From assembly GCF_021272345.1 (NCBI RefSeq), contig NZ_JAJSDQ010000004.1, positions 124,001 through 188,000 of the forward strand: a DNA stretch of 64,000 nucleotides, written 5' to 3'. The DNA is from Ornithinimicrobium sediminis (GTDB lineage Bacteria > Actinomycetota > Actinomycetes > Actinomycetales > Dermatophilaceae). The first letter of the stretch is position 1, and each line of letters starts with the position of its first letter. Below, piece after piece: positions 1-8,061 of this stretch. Position numbers and translations under genes: made by a program. The notes under the pieces were generated by a model. That model made no database searches. It was given only the letters and a program-made list of their open reading frames with translations, and had not been told where the DNA came from.

Positions 1-204
1 CTCCGGCTGGCTGCCGTCGGTGGCGCGGGTGAAGATCTCGACCTCCGTGCCCCGCCTGGCCAGCCGCCGGGCCGTCTCCACGACATACACGTTGAGCCCA
101 CCGGCGTCGCCGGTGCCCGGTCGCTCCAGCGGCGAGGTGTGCACGCTCAGCATGGCCACCCTGCGGGGACAGCCCACCACCCGTCCGTTGCTCACCGTGC
201 TCAC
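1..204 (-). CDS. mshA: D-inositol-3-phosphate glycosyltransferase MshA, N-terminal part (gene runs off the window)
   Basis: The first 68 codons of a minus-strand gene that continues beyond base 1. They contain [17 protein letters not shown] followed by an [16 protein letters not shown] helix, the start of the GT-B Rossmann fold typical of MshA. MshA joins GlcNAc from UDP-GlcNAc to 1-L-myo-inositol 1-phosphate, the first step of mycothiol synthesis in the cytoplasm. GTG at 204 is the longest sensible start; GTG at 195 is an alternative, since family members often begin close to the RVAMLSVH segment. mshD, the last step of the same pathway, lies at 9628-10575. Only the N-terminus is visible, so catalytic residues cannot be checked. 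Confidence 0.85.
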   Translation of the reverse strand, partial: MSTVSNGRVVGCPRRVAMLSVHTSPLERPGTGDAGGLNVYVVETARRLARRGTEVEIFTRATDGSQPE

Positions 205-300
205 CCGGTCAGTTTCGCACGGCTCCGCGGCCGGCCGGCGTGCGATCCGTGCTCGCCGCGGACGGGCCAGCGGAACGGCGCGCACCGGCCCGGCAGGAGC

Positions 301-855
301 TCACGTGCGGCCGGCCGGCGGTCGTGTCCCGCTGAGCAGGGCACCGAGCACCCCGCCGAGCGTGTTGGCGAGCACGTCGTCGACGTCCGCCACCCGATGG
401 GCGCAGTCGTAGAGGAACCACACCCCGGTGAGCTGGGTGAGCTCGATGCCCAGGGAGGCCAGCGCTGCCACGCCCGCGACCGCGGCCGGGGTCAGACCCC
501 ACCAGTGCCGCAGCAGCACGCCCAACGGCACGAACAGCGCCACGTTGAGCCCCACCTGGAGGAGCACCTCCCCCGCAGCCCCCGTCGCCCCCACCCGGGA
601 GAGGAACGCCAGCGGCACCAGCTGCAGCCACCCGCCGCCGGAAGGACACTCCTGCGCCCCGGGAGCGGGCAGCGGCACCAGGGTCGCCGCCGCCACCGCC
701 GCGACGTAGCCGGTGACGACCGACCAGCGCAGCACCCTGCGCCCGGCCCCCTCGTCGGCCCTGGGGTGCAGGGCCACGAAGGGCACGAGGGTGAGCGCGA
801 CCAGGAGGGCGACGACGACGCCGACCGTCACCGGCACCGCCAGGAGCTCGGCCAC
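301..855 (-). CDS. VanZ-like membrane protein
   Basis: About 184 residues with at least four hydrophobic segments (AVPVTVGVVVALLVALTLV; VVTGYVAAVAAATLV; LNVALFVPLGVLL; AGVAALASLGIELTQL). The pattern LNVALFVPLG...SLGIELTQ...R.ADVDDVLANTLGG is the VanZ-family signature; the family was named from a teicoplanin-resistance accessory protein, but its role here is unknown. GTG at 855 is chosen because it lies 8 bases after the stop of the cupin gene, suggesting one transcript; a longer reading would overlap that gene. A second VanZ-like gene is at 34362-34820. Confidence 0.75.
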   Translation of the reverse strand: MAELLAVPVTVGVVVALLVALTLVPFVALHPRADEGAGRRVLRWSVVTGYVAAVAAATLVPLPAPGAQECPSGGGWLQLVPLAFLSRVGATGAAGEVLLQVGLNVALFVPLGVLLRHWWGLTPAAVAGVAALASLGIELTQLTGVWFLYDCAHRVADVDDVLANTLGGVLGALLSGTRPPAGRT

Positions 856-863
856 GATGCGTC

Positions 864-1238
864 TCAGCTCCGGTGGTAGTCGTCCTCGAGCCGCTCGATG
901 TCGTCCTCGTGGAAGTCGCCGAAGGCGATCTCCAGGATGCGGCCGGGCCCGGCGCCCGAGTTGCCGATGCGGTGCACCGCACCGCAGGTGACCCACACGA
1001 GCTCCCCGGCGGCGGCCGACCAGCTGCGGTCACCGACGGTGATGTCCAGGGGCCCGTCGAGCACCTGCCAGAGCTCCGAGCGGGAGGCATGTCGCTGCAG
1101 GGAGAGCCGACGGCCCGCCTCCACCGTGATGGTCTTGACGGTCACCGGCTCGTTGAGCGTGAACTGCTGGAACCGCCCCCACGGGCGTTCCACGACGAAG
1201 ACGTCGTCGGTGCGGTCTCTGGCGAGGTGGTCGGTCAT
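864..1238 (-). CDS. Mannose-6-phosphate isomerase type II-like cupin
   Basis: A single-domain cupin of 124 residues. VERPWGRFQQF at the start and LSLQRHASRSELWQVLDG, VWVTCGAVHRIGN and ILEIAFGDFHEDDIERLEDDY later match the C-terminal isomerase domain of bifunctional ManC/phosphomannose isomerase type II. The metal-binding histidines and glutamate are present (QRHASRSE; AVHRI). The nucleotidyltransferase half found in full ManC proteins is absent, so this is a stand-alone isomerase-type cupin whose sugar phosphate substrate is only inferred. ATG at 1238 is preferred; an in-frame GTG 21 bases upstream is possible. It sits 25 bases after the hydrolase gene on the same strand. Confidence 0.75.
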   Translation of the reverse strand: MTDHLARDRTDDVFVVERPWGRFQQFTLNEPVTVKTITVEAGRRLSLQRHASRSELWQVLDGPLDITVGDRSWSAAAGELVWVTCGAVHRIGNSGAGPGRILEIAFGDFHEDDIERLEDDYHRS

Positions 1239-1263
1239 CTCACGGCTCCGGTCGGTCACGGCG

Positions 1264-2079
1264 TCAGCGGGCGGGCCGGGCCGACAGGAAGTCCCCCACC
1301 AGGTCACGGACCCGGTCCCGGTGCGCCCACATGATGCCACCAGGAGGGAGCACGTGTAGGTCTGCGCTGGTCAGCGCCTCGGCGAGCTCCTCGGCTGCGG
1401 CCACCGGATGGGCCGGGTCGTCCTCCTGGGCGAGCACCAGCACCTCGGCACTCACGGCGGCCAGGGCCGACCGGTCGGCCAGCGGCACCTCGTGCGGCAC
1501 GGCCGCCAGGGCCTGCGCCACGTCGCTCGTGACGAGCCGCTGCGCCTGCTGCCGGCACCAGGTGCGCACCCCTGGGTCGGCGCGCACGACGTCCGGCTGC
1601 TCGCTCAGCAGGTGTGCACCGACCGCCTCCACGTCGCCCGCCTCCACCAGGCGCCCCAGGGCCCCGAAGCGACGCATGGCCGCGTCGTCCCGCGGCCGGT
1701 CGAGCACCGCCGGGAGCACCAGGACGACCCGGTCGAACCGGTCCGGGTCCTGCACCAGCCCGGCACACAGGGCTCCCGCCCCCATGCTCACCCCGAGCGC
1801 CCCGGTCGCACCCACGTGGTCGGCCACCGCCCACACATCGGCCGCGAGCGCACCGTATGACCAGTCCCGCGCCTGCGCGGTGCTGCGGCCGTGCCCGCGG
1901 AAGTGCAGGAAGGTGCGCGTCCCGGCCACACGCGCGGCATACGGCCGGGTCGTGGGGATCGAGCCGGCGAGGCCGTGGGCGAAGATCGAGGAGGGCGCGG
2001 CACCGGCCCGCCCCGTGGTGAGCGTCTCGATGCGGCCGCCGGCAGGCCCGGGGACGAGCTCGGTGCGGGCTCCCGTCAC
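1264..2079 (-). CDS. Alpha/beta-fold hydrolase
   Basis: About 271 residues. IFAHGLAGS forms the oxyanion loop, FLHFRGHGRS follows, and GALGVSMGAGALCAGL contains the nucleophile elbow G-x-S-x-G (serine near residue 105). EVLVLAQEDDPAHP supplies the acidic residue and a late histidine is plausible at VLPPGGIMWAHRD. The substrate cannot be read from sequence. GTG at 2079 overlaps the DUF2516 stop by GTGA, showing translational coupling; a long reading further upstream would lie inside DUF2516 in another frame. Unlike many Micrococcales hydrolases, it has no membrane or signal segment. Confidence 0.8.
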   Translation of the reverse strand: MTGARTELVPGPAGGRIETLTTGRAGAAPSSIFAHGLAGSIPTTRPYAARVAGTRTFLHFRGHGRSTAQARDWSYGALAADVWAVADHVGATGALGVSMGAGALCAGLVQDPDRFDRVVLVLPAVLDRPRDDAAMRRFGALGRLVEAGDVEAVGAHLLSEQPDVVRADPGVRTWCRQQAQRLVTSDVAQALAAVPHEVPLADRSALAAVSAEVLVLAQEDDPAHPVAAAEELAEALTSADLHVLPPGGIMWAHRDRVRDLVGDFLSARPAR

Positions 2080-2402
2080 CACGGCCCGTAAGGGCCCATG
2101 TGGGTGCCGCCGCTGCTGCCGCCGCGCAGCGATCGCACCGCCGGTCGCACGTCGGTGAGGTAGATCGCTGCGGCGACCAGCGAGATCAGCCCGAAGATGG
2201 ACAGCACGTTGGGGAAGGTCACGAAGACCAGGGCCGCGGCCACCCCGGTGACGGCCACCCAGAAGCCCTTGGTGCGCTTGCCCGCGGCGACGAAGGCGTC
2301 GGCCCGGGTGGTCGCCGCGTCGATGAGCGCCCACACCGTGATGCCCAGGGCCAGCAGCCCCAGGCCGAACAGCACGAAGCCCTGCAGCGATCCGAAGTTC
2401 AT
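2076..2402 (-). CDS. DUF2516 family membrane protein
   Basis: 108 residues with two or three hydrophobic segments (VLFGLGLLALGITVWALID; VAVTGVAAALVFVTF; FGLISLVAAAIYL) and the ending DVRPAVRSLRG...GPYGPW, typical of the actinobacterial DUF2516 family. No function is known for the family. The stop overlaps the GTG of the hydrolase, and the dtd stop lies 9 bases upstream of this start, so these genes are probably co-transcribed. Confidence 0.85.
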   Translation of the reverse strand: MNFGSLQGFVLFGLGLLALGITVWALIDAATTRADAFVAAGKRTKGFWVAVTGVAAALVFVTFPNVLSIFGLISLVAAAIYLTDVRPAVRSLRGGSSGGTHMGPYGPW

Positions 2403-2411
2403 GAGGCCAGC

Positions 2412-2837
2412 CTACGTGTCCACGATGACGGTGAACGGACCGTCGTTGACCAGCTCGACCTGCATCTGCGCGCCGAACGCACCGGTGGCGACCTCGAGCC
2501 CCCGGGCACGCAGGTCGGCCACGACCGCCTCGACCAACGGCTCGGCGACGTGCCCGGGAGCCGCCCGTCCCCAGGAGGGCCGCCGCCCCTTGACGGTCTC
2601 GCCGTACAGCGTGAACTGGCTGACGACGAGCACCGCGGCCCCGGTGTCGGCCACCGAGGTCTCCCCCTCCAGGATGCGCAGCTCGGCGATCTTGCGGGCG
2701 GTCGTGGCCACGTCCTCGGCGCCGTCGTCGGCGGCACAGGCCACGAGCGCCAGCAGACCCGGCCGGTCGATCGACCCGACGGCCGCACCGTCGACCGTGA
2801 CCCGGGCGCGGGTCACCCGCTGCAGGACCGTGCGCAC
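2412..2837 (-). CDS. dtd: D-aminoacyl-tRNA deacylase
   Basis: 141 residues, the normal length for Dtd. It starts VRTVLQRVTRARVTVDG, carries the family SQFTLYGE motif (catalytic pocket) and ends in FGAQMQVELVNDGPFTVIVDT, which contains the NxGPxT segment that screens the D-amino acid. The cytosolic enzyme hydrolyses D-aminoacyl and glycyl-alanyl tRNAs. GTG at 2837 fits the usual M-R-A-V-V-Q-R-V beginning and lies 7 bases after the asparaginase stop. Both family motifs are intact. Confidence 0.95.
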   Translation of the reverse strand: MRTVLQRVTRARVTVDGAAVGSIDRPGLLALVACAADDGAEDVATTARKIAELRILEGETSVADTGAAVLVVSQFTLYGETVKGRRPSWGRAAPGHVAEPLVEAVVADLRARGLEVATGAFGAQMQVELVNDGPFTVIVDT

Positions 2838-2844
2838 GGCCGTC

Positions 2845-3876
2845 TCAGAACCCGAAGGCCTCGACGCCGCCCACCGGCCGTCCGTGCCCGAGCACGGGGG
2901 CCCACTCCATGACCTCGAGAGTCTCCTCGGCCCCGGCGAGACCCATCGCCCGCAGGGCGGCCGCGGCCACGACCGGGCGCGCTCGCTGGGCCCCGTCGGT
3001 GATCTTGAGCGCCAGCCCGCGCCCGTCGGCCAGGCCGATGGCGTAGACGGACTCGGCGCCGTCCTTGGCGATGAGGCCGGGCACCCCGGCGACGAGGGCC
3101 GTGACATCGCGACCGGTGCCGCCCAGCCACTCCGGGTGCATCCGCAGGGCGTTGGCGACGCGACCCTCGGCGGTGTCCGGGTCGGCCGACGCCAGCCGCC
3201 CGAAGGCACGGGCCAGGCCGAGCGTGCTGACTGCCATGACCGGCGCCCCGCACCCGTCGACACCGGTGGCCGCCACCGGCTCCCCCGCGAGCTCGACGAG
3301 CGTCGCGGCGACCGCCTGCTGCAGCGGATGGCTCGGGTCACGGTAGGTCCCGGTGTCCCAGCCGGCCGCCACGCACGTGGCCAGCATCGCCGCGTGCTTG
3401 CCCGAGCAGTTCTGGGCGACCGGCTGCGGGCCCCGGCCCTCGACCAGCCAGCGCTCGCGCTCGGGCTCGTGGACAGGCAGGTCGGGCGTGTTCTGCAGGT
3501 CGGCCTCGGTCAGGCCGGCCGAGGCCAGGATGCGCCGTACCCCGTTGAGGTGGAAGGGCTCGCCGTTGTGGCTCGCGCAGGCGAGGGCGAGCAGCTCGCC
3601 GTCGAGGTCGAGACCGGCCCGGAGCATGGCAACGGCCTGGATCGGCTTGTTGGACGACCGGGGGTAGATCGGCGCGGTGACGTCTCCGCGCTGGAGCACC
3701 GGGTCACCGTCGGAGTCGGTGGCGACCACGATGCCGTGGTGGACCGACTCGACCATGCCCGATCGCGTCGTCGTGGCGACCACCGGGGCGTCGCAGAGCG
3801 CCCGGGTCAGCAGGGGCGCGGGGGGCCCGGGGTCGGTCAGGGGCGGGGCGGGGCTCGTCTCTGGCACGCCCGCCAC
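2845..3876 (-). CDS. Asparaginase (Asparaginase_II / AnsA-like family)
   Basis: 343 residues matching the PF06089 asparaginase family (Rhizobium etli thermolabile-asparaginase type), unrelated to the E. coli AnsA/AnsB fold. Diagnostic segments are VESVHHGIVVATDSDG, YPRSSNKPIQAVAML (serine-lysine pair), ALACASHNGEP, QNCSGKHAAMLATC with the conserved cysteine, GVDGCGAPVMAV and GLIAKDGAESVYA. These supply the serine, lysines and cysteines of the proposed active and zinc sites. It would hydrolyse L-asparagine to aspartate and ammonia. No signal peptide, so cytoplasmic. It is placed tightly between dtd and the BKACE gene. Confidence 0.9.
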   Translation of the reverse strand: MAGVPETSPAPPLTDPGPPAPLLTRALCDAPVVATTTRSGMVESVHHGIVVATDSDGDPVLQRGDVTAPIYPRSSNKPIQAVAMLRAGLDLDGELLALACASHNGEPFHLNGVRRILASAGLTEADLQNTPDLPVHEPERERWLVEGRGPQPVAQNCSGKHAAMLATCVAAGWDTGTYRDPSHPLQQAVAATLVELAGEPVAATGVDGCGAPVMAVSTLGLARAFGRLASADPDTAEGRVANALRMHPEWLGGTGRDVTALVAGVPGLIAKDGAESVYAIGLADGRGLALKITDGAQRARPVVAAAALRAMGLAGAEETLEVMEWAPVLGHGRPVGGVEAFGF

Positions 3877-3882
3877 TGTAGA

Positions 3883-4746
3883 TCAGCGAGCGGACGAGGG
3901 TCGGCCGGCGGTGGGGCGCCTCTCCTTGACCCCCAGGAGCGTCCTGGCCTCGACGGTGCCCATGACGGGTCGCTGCAGGGTCTCGGCCAGCCCGGCGGCC
4001 CGGGACACCAGGTCGGCGTTGTGCTGCACCGGCCGCCCGCGGGCCATCATGAGGTTGTCCTCCATGCCGACCCGCAGGTGCCCGCCCATGGCCAGGGCAG
4101 CAGCGGCGACCGGCAGGTGTGCCCGGCCGATGCCGGTCGCCGACCAGCTGGTCACCTCCGCCGGCAGGGCCTGCACCCCCGCCACGAGAGCAGGGACCGT
4201 GCCCGGCATACCCCCCGGCACACCGGTGACGAAGTCCACGTGCACCGCGCCGCCGTAGGGCAGGCCGTGCTGGTCGAGAAGCCGGTGCAGCGCCGCGACG
4301 TGTCCCAGGTCGAACAGCTCGAACTCGGGCACGACCTCGCGCTCCTGGGCCTGCACGTAGAGCTCGCTCATGAACGGGTAGGGGTTGAGGAAGACCTCGT
4401 CCCCGAAGTTCACGGAGCCGCAGGTCAGGCTGCACGAGTCGGGCTCGGCGTCCAGGACCTGGAGCCGGTGCTCGAGCGGGTCGTGCACCGACCCGCCGGT
4501 CGACAGCTGCACCACGAGGTCGGTCGCCTCGCGCAGCGCCTGCACCGTGTCGCTCAGCCGGACCGGGTCCAGGGAGGGCCGGTGCTCGGCGTCGCGGATG
4601 TGCACGTGGACGAGGCCGGCACCGGCTGCCTCGCAGCGCACCGCCGTCTCCACGAGCTCCTCGAGGGTCGTGGGCAGCTGTGGGAAGTCGGCCTTGGTCG
4701 TCTCCGCGCCGGTCGGCGCCACCGTGATCAACGTCGATGCGGGCAT
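3883..4746 (-). CDS. 3-keto-5-aminohexanoate cleavage (BKACE) family protein
   Basis: 287 residues of the DUF849/BKACE family. TLITVAPTGAE opens the TIM barrel. AGLVHVHIRD holds the two zinc-ligand histidines and the acidic residue, and GGAVHVDFVTGVPGG and GHLRVGMEDNL are further conserved barrel strands. The family condenses a beta-keto acid with acetyl-CoA to give acetoacetate and a new CoA ester; Kce in lysine fermentation is the type member, and substrate differs between subgroups, so it is not assigned here. ATG at 4746 fits the short family N-terminus better than the ATG at 4755. Confidence 0.85.
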   Translation of the reverse strand: MPASTLITVAPTGAETTKADFPQLPTTLEELVETAVRCEAAGAGLVHVHIRDAEHRPSLDPVRLSDTVQALREATDLVVQLSTGGSVHDPLEHRLQVLDAEPDSCSLTCGSVNFGDEVFLNPYPFMSELYVQAQEREVVPEFELFDLGHVAALHRLLDQHGLPYGGAVHVDFVTGVPGGMPGTVPALVAGVQALPAEVTSWSATGIGRAHLPVAAAALAMGGHLRVGMEDNLMMARGRPVQHNADLVSRAAGLAETLQRPVMGTVEARTLLGVKERRPTAGRPSSAR

Positions 4747-4769
4747 GCTCCGCATCCTGCCACCCGGGC

Positions 4770-5795
4770 TCAGGGGTGCACGACCACCGTCTGCGCCGCG
4801 CTCGTGGGACCTGCGCTGAGCAGCGCCTCCGGGTCGGCCGTGCGCTTGACGACCGCCAGGGCGATCGGCCCGTCGGTGTGGTGCCGGGCCACGCTCGTGA
4901 GCCGGCCGACGACCTTGTCCCCGAGGGTCAGCTCCTCACCGGGCTCGGGAAGGGTGTGGCCGGAGCCGTCCAGGTGCAGGAACACGAGCCGGCGGGGAGG
5001 TCGGCCGAGGTTGTGCACCCGGGCCACGGTCTCCTGGCCCCGGTAGCAGCCCTTGTGCAGGTGCACGGCGGTGCGGAGCCAGTCGAGCTCGTGCGGGATG
5101 GTGCGGTGGTCGGTCTCGGCTCCCACGCGCGGCCGCCAGGCCTCGACCCGCAGGGCCTCGGCCGCCCACGTGCCGGCCAGGGGACGCTCGCCGACGTGAG
5201 CGACCAGCTCGTCACGCGGCACCAGCAGCTCCCGCCAGGCACGCCCCGCGGCGGGGTGGTCCTGCGGGCCGTAGGCCGTGCTGTCGCCGACGACCCGGGG
5301 CCACGGGTCCACCCAGGCGGGTGGCTCACCCGGCGCCGACTCGGCGGCGACCGGCTCGCCCAGCACCGCGATGTCTGCGGTGCGGTCGGCCACCTCGACC
5401 CGCAGCATGAACCGCATGGAGTCCAGCCACGTCCGCACCGCCTCGGCGGTGCCCGGCTCGACCGTGACCCAGGTCGTCCCACCGTCGTCCACGATGTGGA
5501 GGGAGTGCTCGATGTGGCCCTTCGGCGACAGGACCAGGCTCTCGACGGAGTGCCGCGGGGACAGGTCGGCCAGGTTTTGGGTCGTCAGGGAGTGCAGCCA
5601 GCTGAGGCGGTCGGGTCCGGTGACGCTCACGACGCCACGGTGAGAGAGGTCGACGCAGGCCAGGCCCTCCTCGAGCAGGCGCTGCTCACGGTGCGGGTCG
5701 CCGTAGTGTGCCGCCACCCCGGCGTCCCGGCCCGTCCCGGCGACCGCCCCGGGGCGCTGGAGCAGGGGGCTGGGCGGGGGGTGCTGCTGGGTCAC
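4770..5795 (-). CDS. ygfZ: YgfZ/GcvT-domain tRNA-modification/Fe-S repair protein
   Basis: 341 residues of the folate-binding YgfZ family, related to the T-protein of glycine cleavage. The diagnostic KGCYRGQE motif (family K-G-C-Y-x-G-Q-E) is intact near residue 250, and CVDLSHRGVVSVTGPDRLSWLHSL is the GcvT-like N-terminus. YgfZ supports Fe-S enzymes such as MiaB through a tetrahydrofolate-dependent reaction. The ATG at 5795 is the natural start. The gene precedes the BKACE gene on the same strand with a 23-base gap. A 118-base gap with no recognisable gene separates it from the Fur-family gene. Confidence 0.9.
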   Translation of the reverse strand: MTQQHPPPSPLLQRPGAVAGTGRDAGVAAHYGDPHREQRLLEEGLACVDLSHRGVVSVTGPDRLSWLHSLTTQNLADLSPRHSVESLVLSPKGHIEHSLHIVDDGGTTWVTVEPGTAEAVRTWLDSMRFMLRVEVADRTADIAVLGEPVAAESAPGEPPAWVDPWPRVVGDSTAYGPQDHPAAGRAWRELLVPRDELVAHVGERPLAGTWAAEALRVEAWRPRVGAETDHRTIPHELDWLRTAVHLHKGCYRGQETVARVHNLGRPPRRLVFLHLDGSGHTLPEPGEELTLGDKVVGRLTSVARHHTDGPIALAVVKRTADPEALLSAGPTSAAQTVVVHP

Positions 5796-5913
5796 GAGTG
5801 GCCTTCCGGGTCATCGGCTGGGTGCGGGGTCTCACCCTGGACAAAGCGGATGCGCCCCCGGAGATTCCCGGGCACCGCCCGCGCATGCTCCACCGCTGGT
5901 CACACGCACCCGC

Positions 5914-6369
5914 TCAGGGCCGAGGGAGGCAGCGCTCACAGTGGCCGTGGATGGCCATGTGGGTCACGTCGGCGGCGAAGCCGTGCAGCGCCCTCAGGCC
6001 GGCGGCCAGGTCGGCGGCCAGCGCGGGGTCGGCCTCGAGGACGGTGCCGCACCCGCGGCAGACGAGGTGGAGGTGGTCGCCGTGCTCGGCGAGGTGGTAG
6101 CTGGGGGCGCCGTGGTCGAGATGGCTGTGCCGCACCACCCCAGCCGAGGCCAGGGACTCGAGGTTGCGGTAGATCGTGGAGGCCGGCAGCCGGCCGCCAC
6201 CGTCCCCCGACACCTCCCCTGCCACCTCCTCCGGCGTGGCGTGCCCCCGCCGGGCGAGCGCGGCCAGGACCCGTCGCCGAGGTGCGGTCAGCCGGAGCCC
6301 GGCGCGCCGGAGGTCGTCCTCCACGCCGGGCGGGACCGCGACAGGCGGCAGCCGGGTGTCGTCATCCAC
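5914..6369 (-). CDS. Fur-family metal-dependent transcriptional repressor
   Basis: About 151 residues. The winged helix LTAPRRRVLAALARRGHATPEEVAGEV...ASTIYRNLESLASAGVV is the Fur DNA-binding domain. The dimer/metal half shows HLHLVCRGCG and HGHCERC, giving the structural zinc CxxC pairs, and DHGAPSYHLAEHGDHLH with histidines for the regulatory metal. Whether it senses iron, zinc or peroxide cannot be decided; the short linker and the C-x-x-C pair are compatible with Zur or FurA. GTG at 6369 is preferred over an ATG at 6399 because it aligns with the family start. It is divergent from the LCP gene across 68 bases. Confidence 0.85.
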   Translation of the reverse strand: MDDDTRLPPVAVPPGVEDDLRRAGLRLTAPRRRVLAALARRGHATPEEVAGEVSGDGGGRLPASTIYRNLESLASAGVVRHSHLDHGAPSYHLAEHGDHLHLVCRGCGTVLEADPALAADLAAGLRALHGFAADVTHMAIHGHCERCLPRP

Positions 6370-6437
6370 CCCTGCACGGTAGCGAGTCGTGCCGCGCACC
6401 CAGGGTGTCCCCAGTGCAGCGGCCCTACACTGCCGCC

Positions 6438-7496
6438 ATGACCTCAGGCGCCGAGCACGACGACCCCTACGACGGTGATGCCGAGCTGCGGCCCCGGCGC
6501 CGTCGCCGGTCGTTCGGGCGTGTGCTCATCGTGGGTGTGGTCGTGCTGGCGCTGGTCGCGGTCGGCACGGTCGCCGGCTACTTCGCCTTCGTCAACTGGC
6601 AGGTCAGCAGCAACCTCGCCTACAGCCGGCTGCTTCCCGACGAGCAGATCATGGGCGAGGACGAGGCCGTCGACCCGGTGCAGGTCGAGCGGCCCGAGAC
6701 CGCCGGGGACGCCCGCAACTTCCTCATCCTCGGCACCGACAGCCGCGACCTGTCCGAGGACCGCGGCCGCTCCGACGTCATGGTGCTCGTGCACGTCTCC
6801 GACGAGCGTGACCGGGTCGACCTCGTCCACATCCCCCGTGACTACTTCGTCGACATCCCGGGCTCGAGCCGCAAGAACAAGATCAACGCGGCCTACGCCT
6901 TCGGCGGCGCCCCGCTGGCCGTCGAGACGCTGCAGTCGATCCTGGGCGTGCCGATCGACGAGGTCGCGATCGTCGACTTCGACAGCTTCGAGGCGATGAC
7001 CGACGCGATCGGCGGGGTGGAGGTCAACGTCGCCGAGGCCAGCCCCGGCTTCCCGGAGGGGGTCATGCAGATGGACGGCGAGACCGGGCTGGAGTTCGTC
7101 CGGGAGCGCTACTCGCTCAGCCAGGGCGACATCTCCCGGGGCCAGCGGCAGCAGGCGTTCATCAAGGGGATCATGGAGAAGGCCCTCTCGCGGGAGACCC
7201 TGACCAACCCGGCCCGCCTGGCCTCGTTCGTCGACGCGGCGACCACCAACCTCACCGTGGACGACGACCTCGACCTGGGCGAGATGCGCTCCCTGGCCCT
7301 GTCGATGCGCAACGTCCGTGGCGACGACATCCACTTCGTCACCGCCCCCTGGAGCGGGATCGGGACCGACTCGTGGGCCGGGTCCATCGTCAACCCCGCG
7401 TGGGAGCAGGTGGAGGCGCTCTCCGAGCACCTGCGCACGGACACGATGGAGGACTACAGCGACCCGGTGTCGCCCACCTCCGGCTTCGGTGGCTGA
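6438..7496 (+). CDS. LCP (LytR-CpsA-Psr) family cell-wall ligase
   Basis: 352 residues. A basic cytoplasmic leader (RPRRRRRSFGR) precedes one transmembrane helix (VLIVGVVVLALVAVGTVAGYF, about residues 32-52), so the catalytic domain faces outward. The LCP core is present: NFLILGTDSRDLSEDRGRSD, VHIPRDYFVDIPG with the catalytic arginine/aspartate, KINAAYAFGG and FVRERYSLSQGDISRGQRQQ. The family transfers polyprenyl-linked glycopolymers such as teichoic acid or arabinogalactan to peptidoglycan. ATG at 6438 is the clear start. It ends 3 bases before the stop of the convergent nitrobindin gene. Confidence 0.9.
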   Translation: MTSGAEHDDPYDGDAELRPRRRRRSFGRVLIVGVVVLALVAVGTVAGYFAFVNWQVSSNLAYSRLLPDEQIMGEDEAVDPVQVERPETAGDARNFLILGTDSRDLSEDRGRSDVMVLVHVSDERDRVDLVHIPRDYFVDIPGSSRKNKINAAYAFGGAPLAVETLQSILGVPIDEVAIVDFDSFEAMTDAIGGVEVNVAEASPGFPEGVMQMDGETGLEFVRERYSLSQGDISRGQRQQAFIKGIMEKALSRETLTNPARLASFVDAATTNLTVDDDLDLGEMRSLALSMRNVRGDDIHFVTAPWSGIGTDSWAGSIVNPAWEQVEALSEHLRTDTMEDYSDPVSPTSGFGG

Positions 7497-7499
7497 CCC

Positions 7500-7997
7500 T
7501 CAGCCGACGCGCTTGAGCTCGGCCGAGACGTGGCTCTGCAGCGACTGGCCCATCGCCGCCATGTCCATGGCCCACATGAGACCGCCGTTGACGTAGCCGT
7601 AGAGCCGGTGCCCCGCGGCATACTCCTTGGCGTGCGGGCTGCGCAGCACCCCGTCGGTGCGCAGCTCCACCTTCGCCGGGCTGGTGGAGCCGTAGTAGAG
7701 CTCGACGATGCCGGTGGGGTGGGTCAGCAGCAGCTCGACCTCACCCTCGGGCAGAGGCCTCCAGAAGCCCAGCTCGACCGCCGAGGGCGCCCTCTGGCCG
7801 CCGTCCTCGTCCAGCAGCCAGGTGCGGGAGCGCCACTGCAGGAAGGGGCGGCCGTCGTGCGTCACCTCGAGCTCCTGGCCGAAGTGGGCCGACTCGATCG
7901 TCGGGTAGCCGACGACGCCGGCTCCCTCCCAGCGGCCGATCATCCAGGCCAGTGGTGCGAGGTCGGGGTGCATGGTGGGGTCGATCTCGATAGGCAC
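7500..7997 (-). CDS. Nitrobindin-like heme-binding beta-barrel protein
   Basis: 165 residues of the FABP-like / THAP4-nitrobindin family. HPDLAPLAWMIGRWEGAGVVGYP is the diagnostic G-x-W-x-G-x-G opening, followed by QELEVTHDGRPFLQWRSRTW, LGFWRPL and VELYYGS strands of the ten-stranded barrel. A late histidine (AGHRLYGYVNGGLMWAMDMAA) lies near the expected heme ligand. Actinobacterial nitrobindins bind ferric heme, isomerise peroxynitrite and react with NO. GTG at 7997 gives the usual N-terminus; an internal ATG would remove the conserved first strand. Confidence 0.85.
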   Translation of the reverse strand: MPIEIDPTMHPDLAPLAWMIGRWEGAGVVGYPTIESAHFGQELEVTHDGRPFLQWRSRTWLLDEDGGQRAPSAVELGFWRPLPEGEVELLLTHPTGIVELYYGSTSPAKVELRTDGVLRSPHAKEYAAGHRLYGYVNGGLMWAMDMAAMGQSLQSHVSAELKRVG

Positions 7998-8061
7998 GGC
8001 CTCATCGTATGCGGTGCGTGCGCCTCGCAGAGGGGTCCGCGAGCGCCGTGGGACCGCACCG

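Noticed and set aside
4737-6400. Long plus-strand readings opposite ygfZ and the Fur gene
   Set aside because: They are high-GC antisense frames without recognisable product; minus-strand genes with clear motifs explain this DNA.
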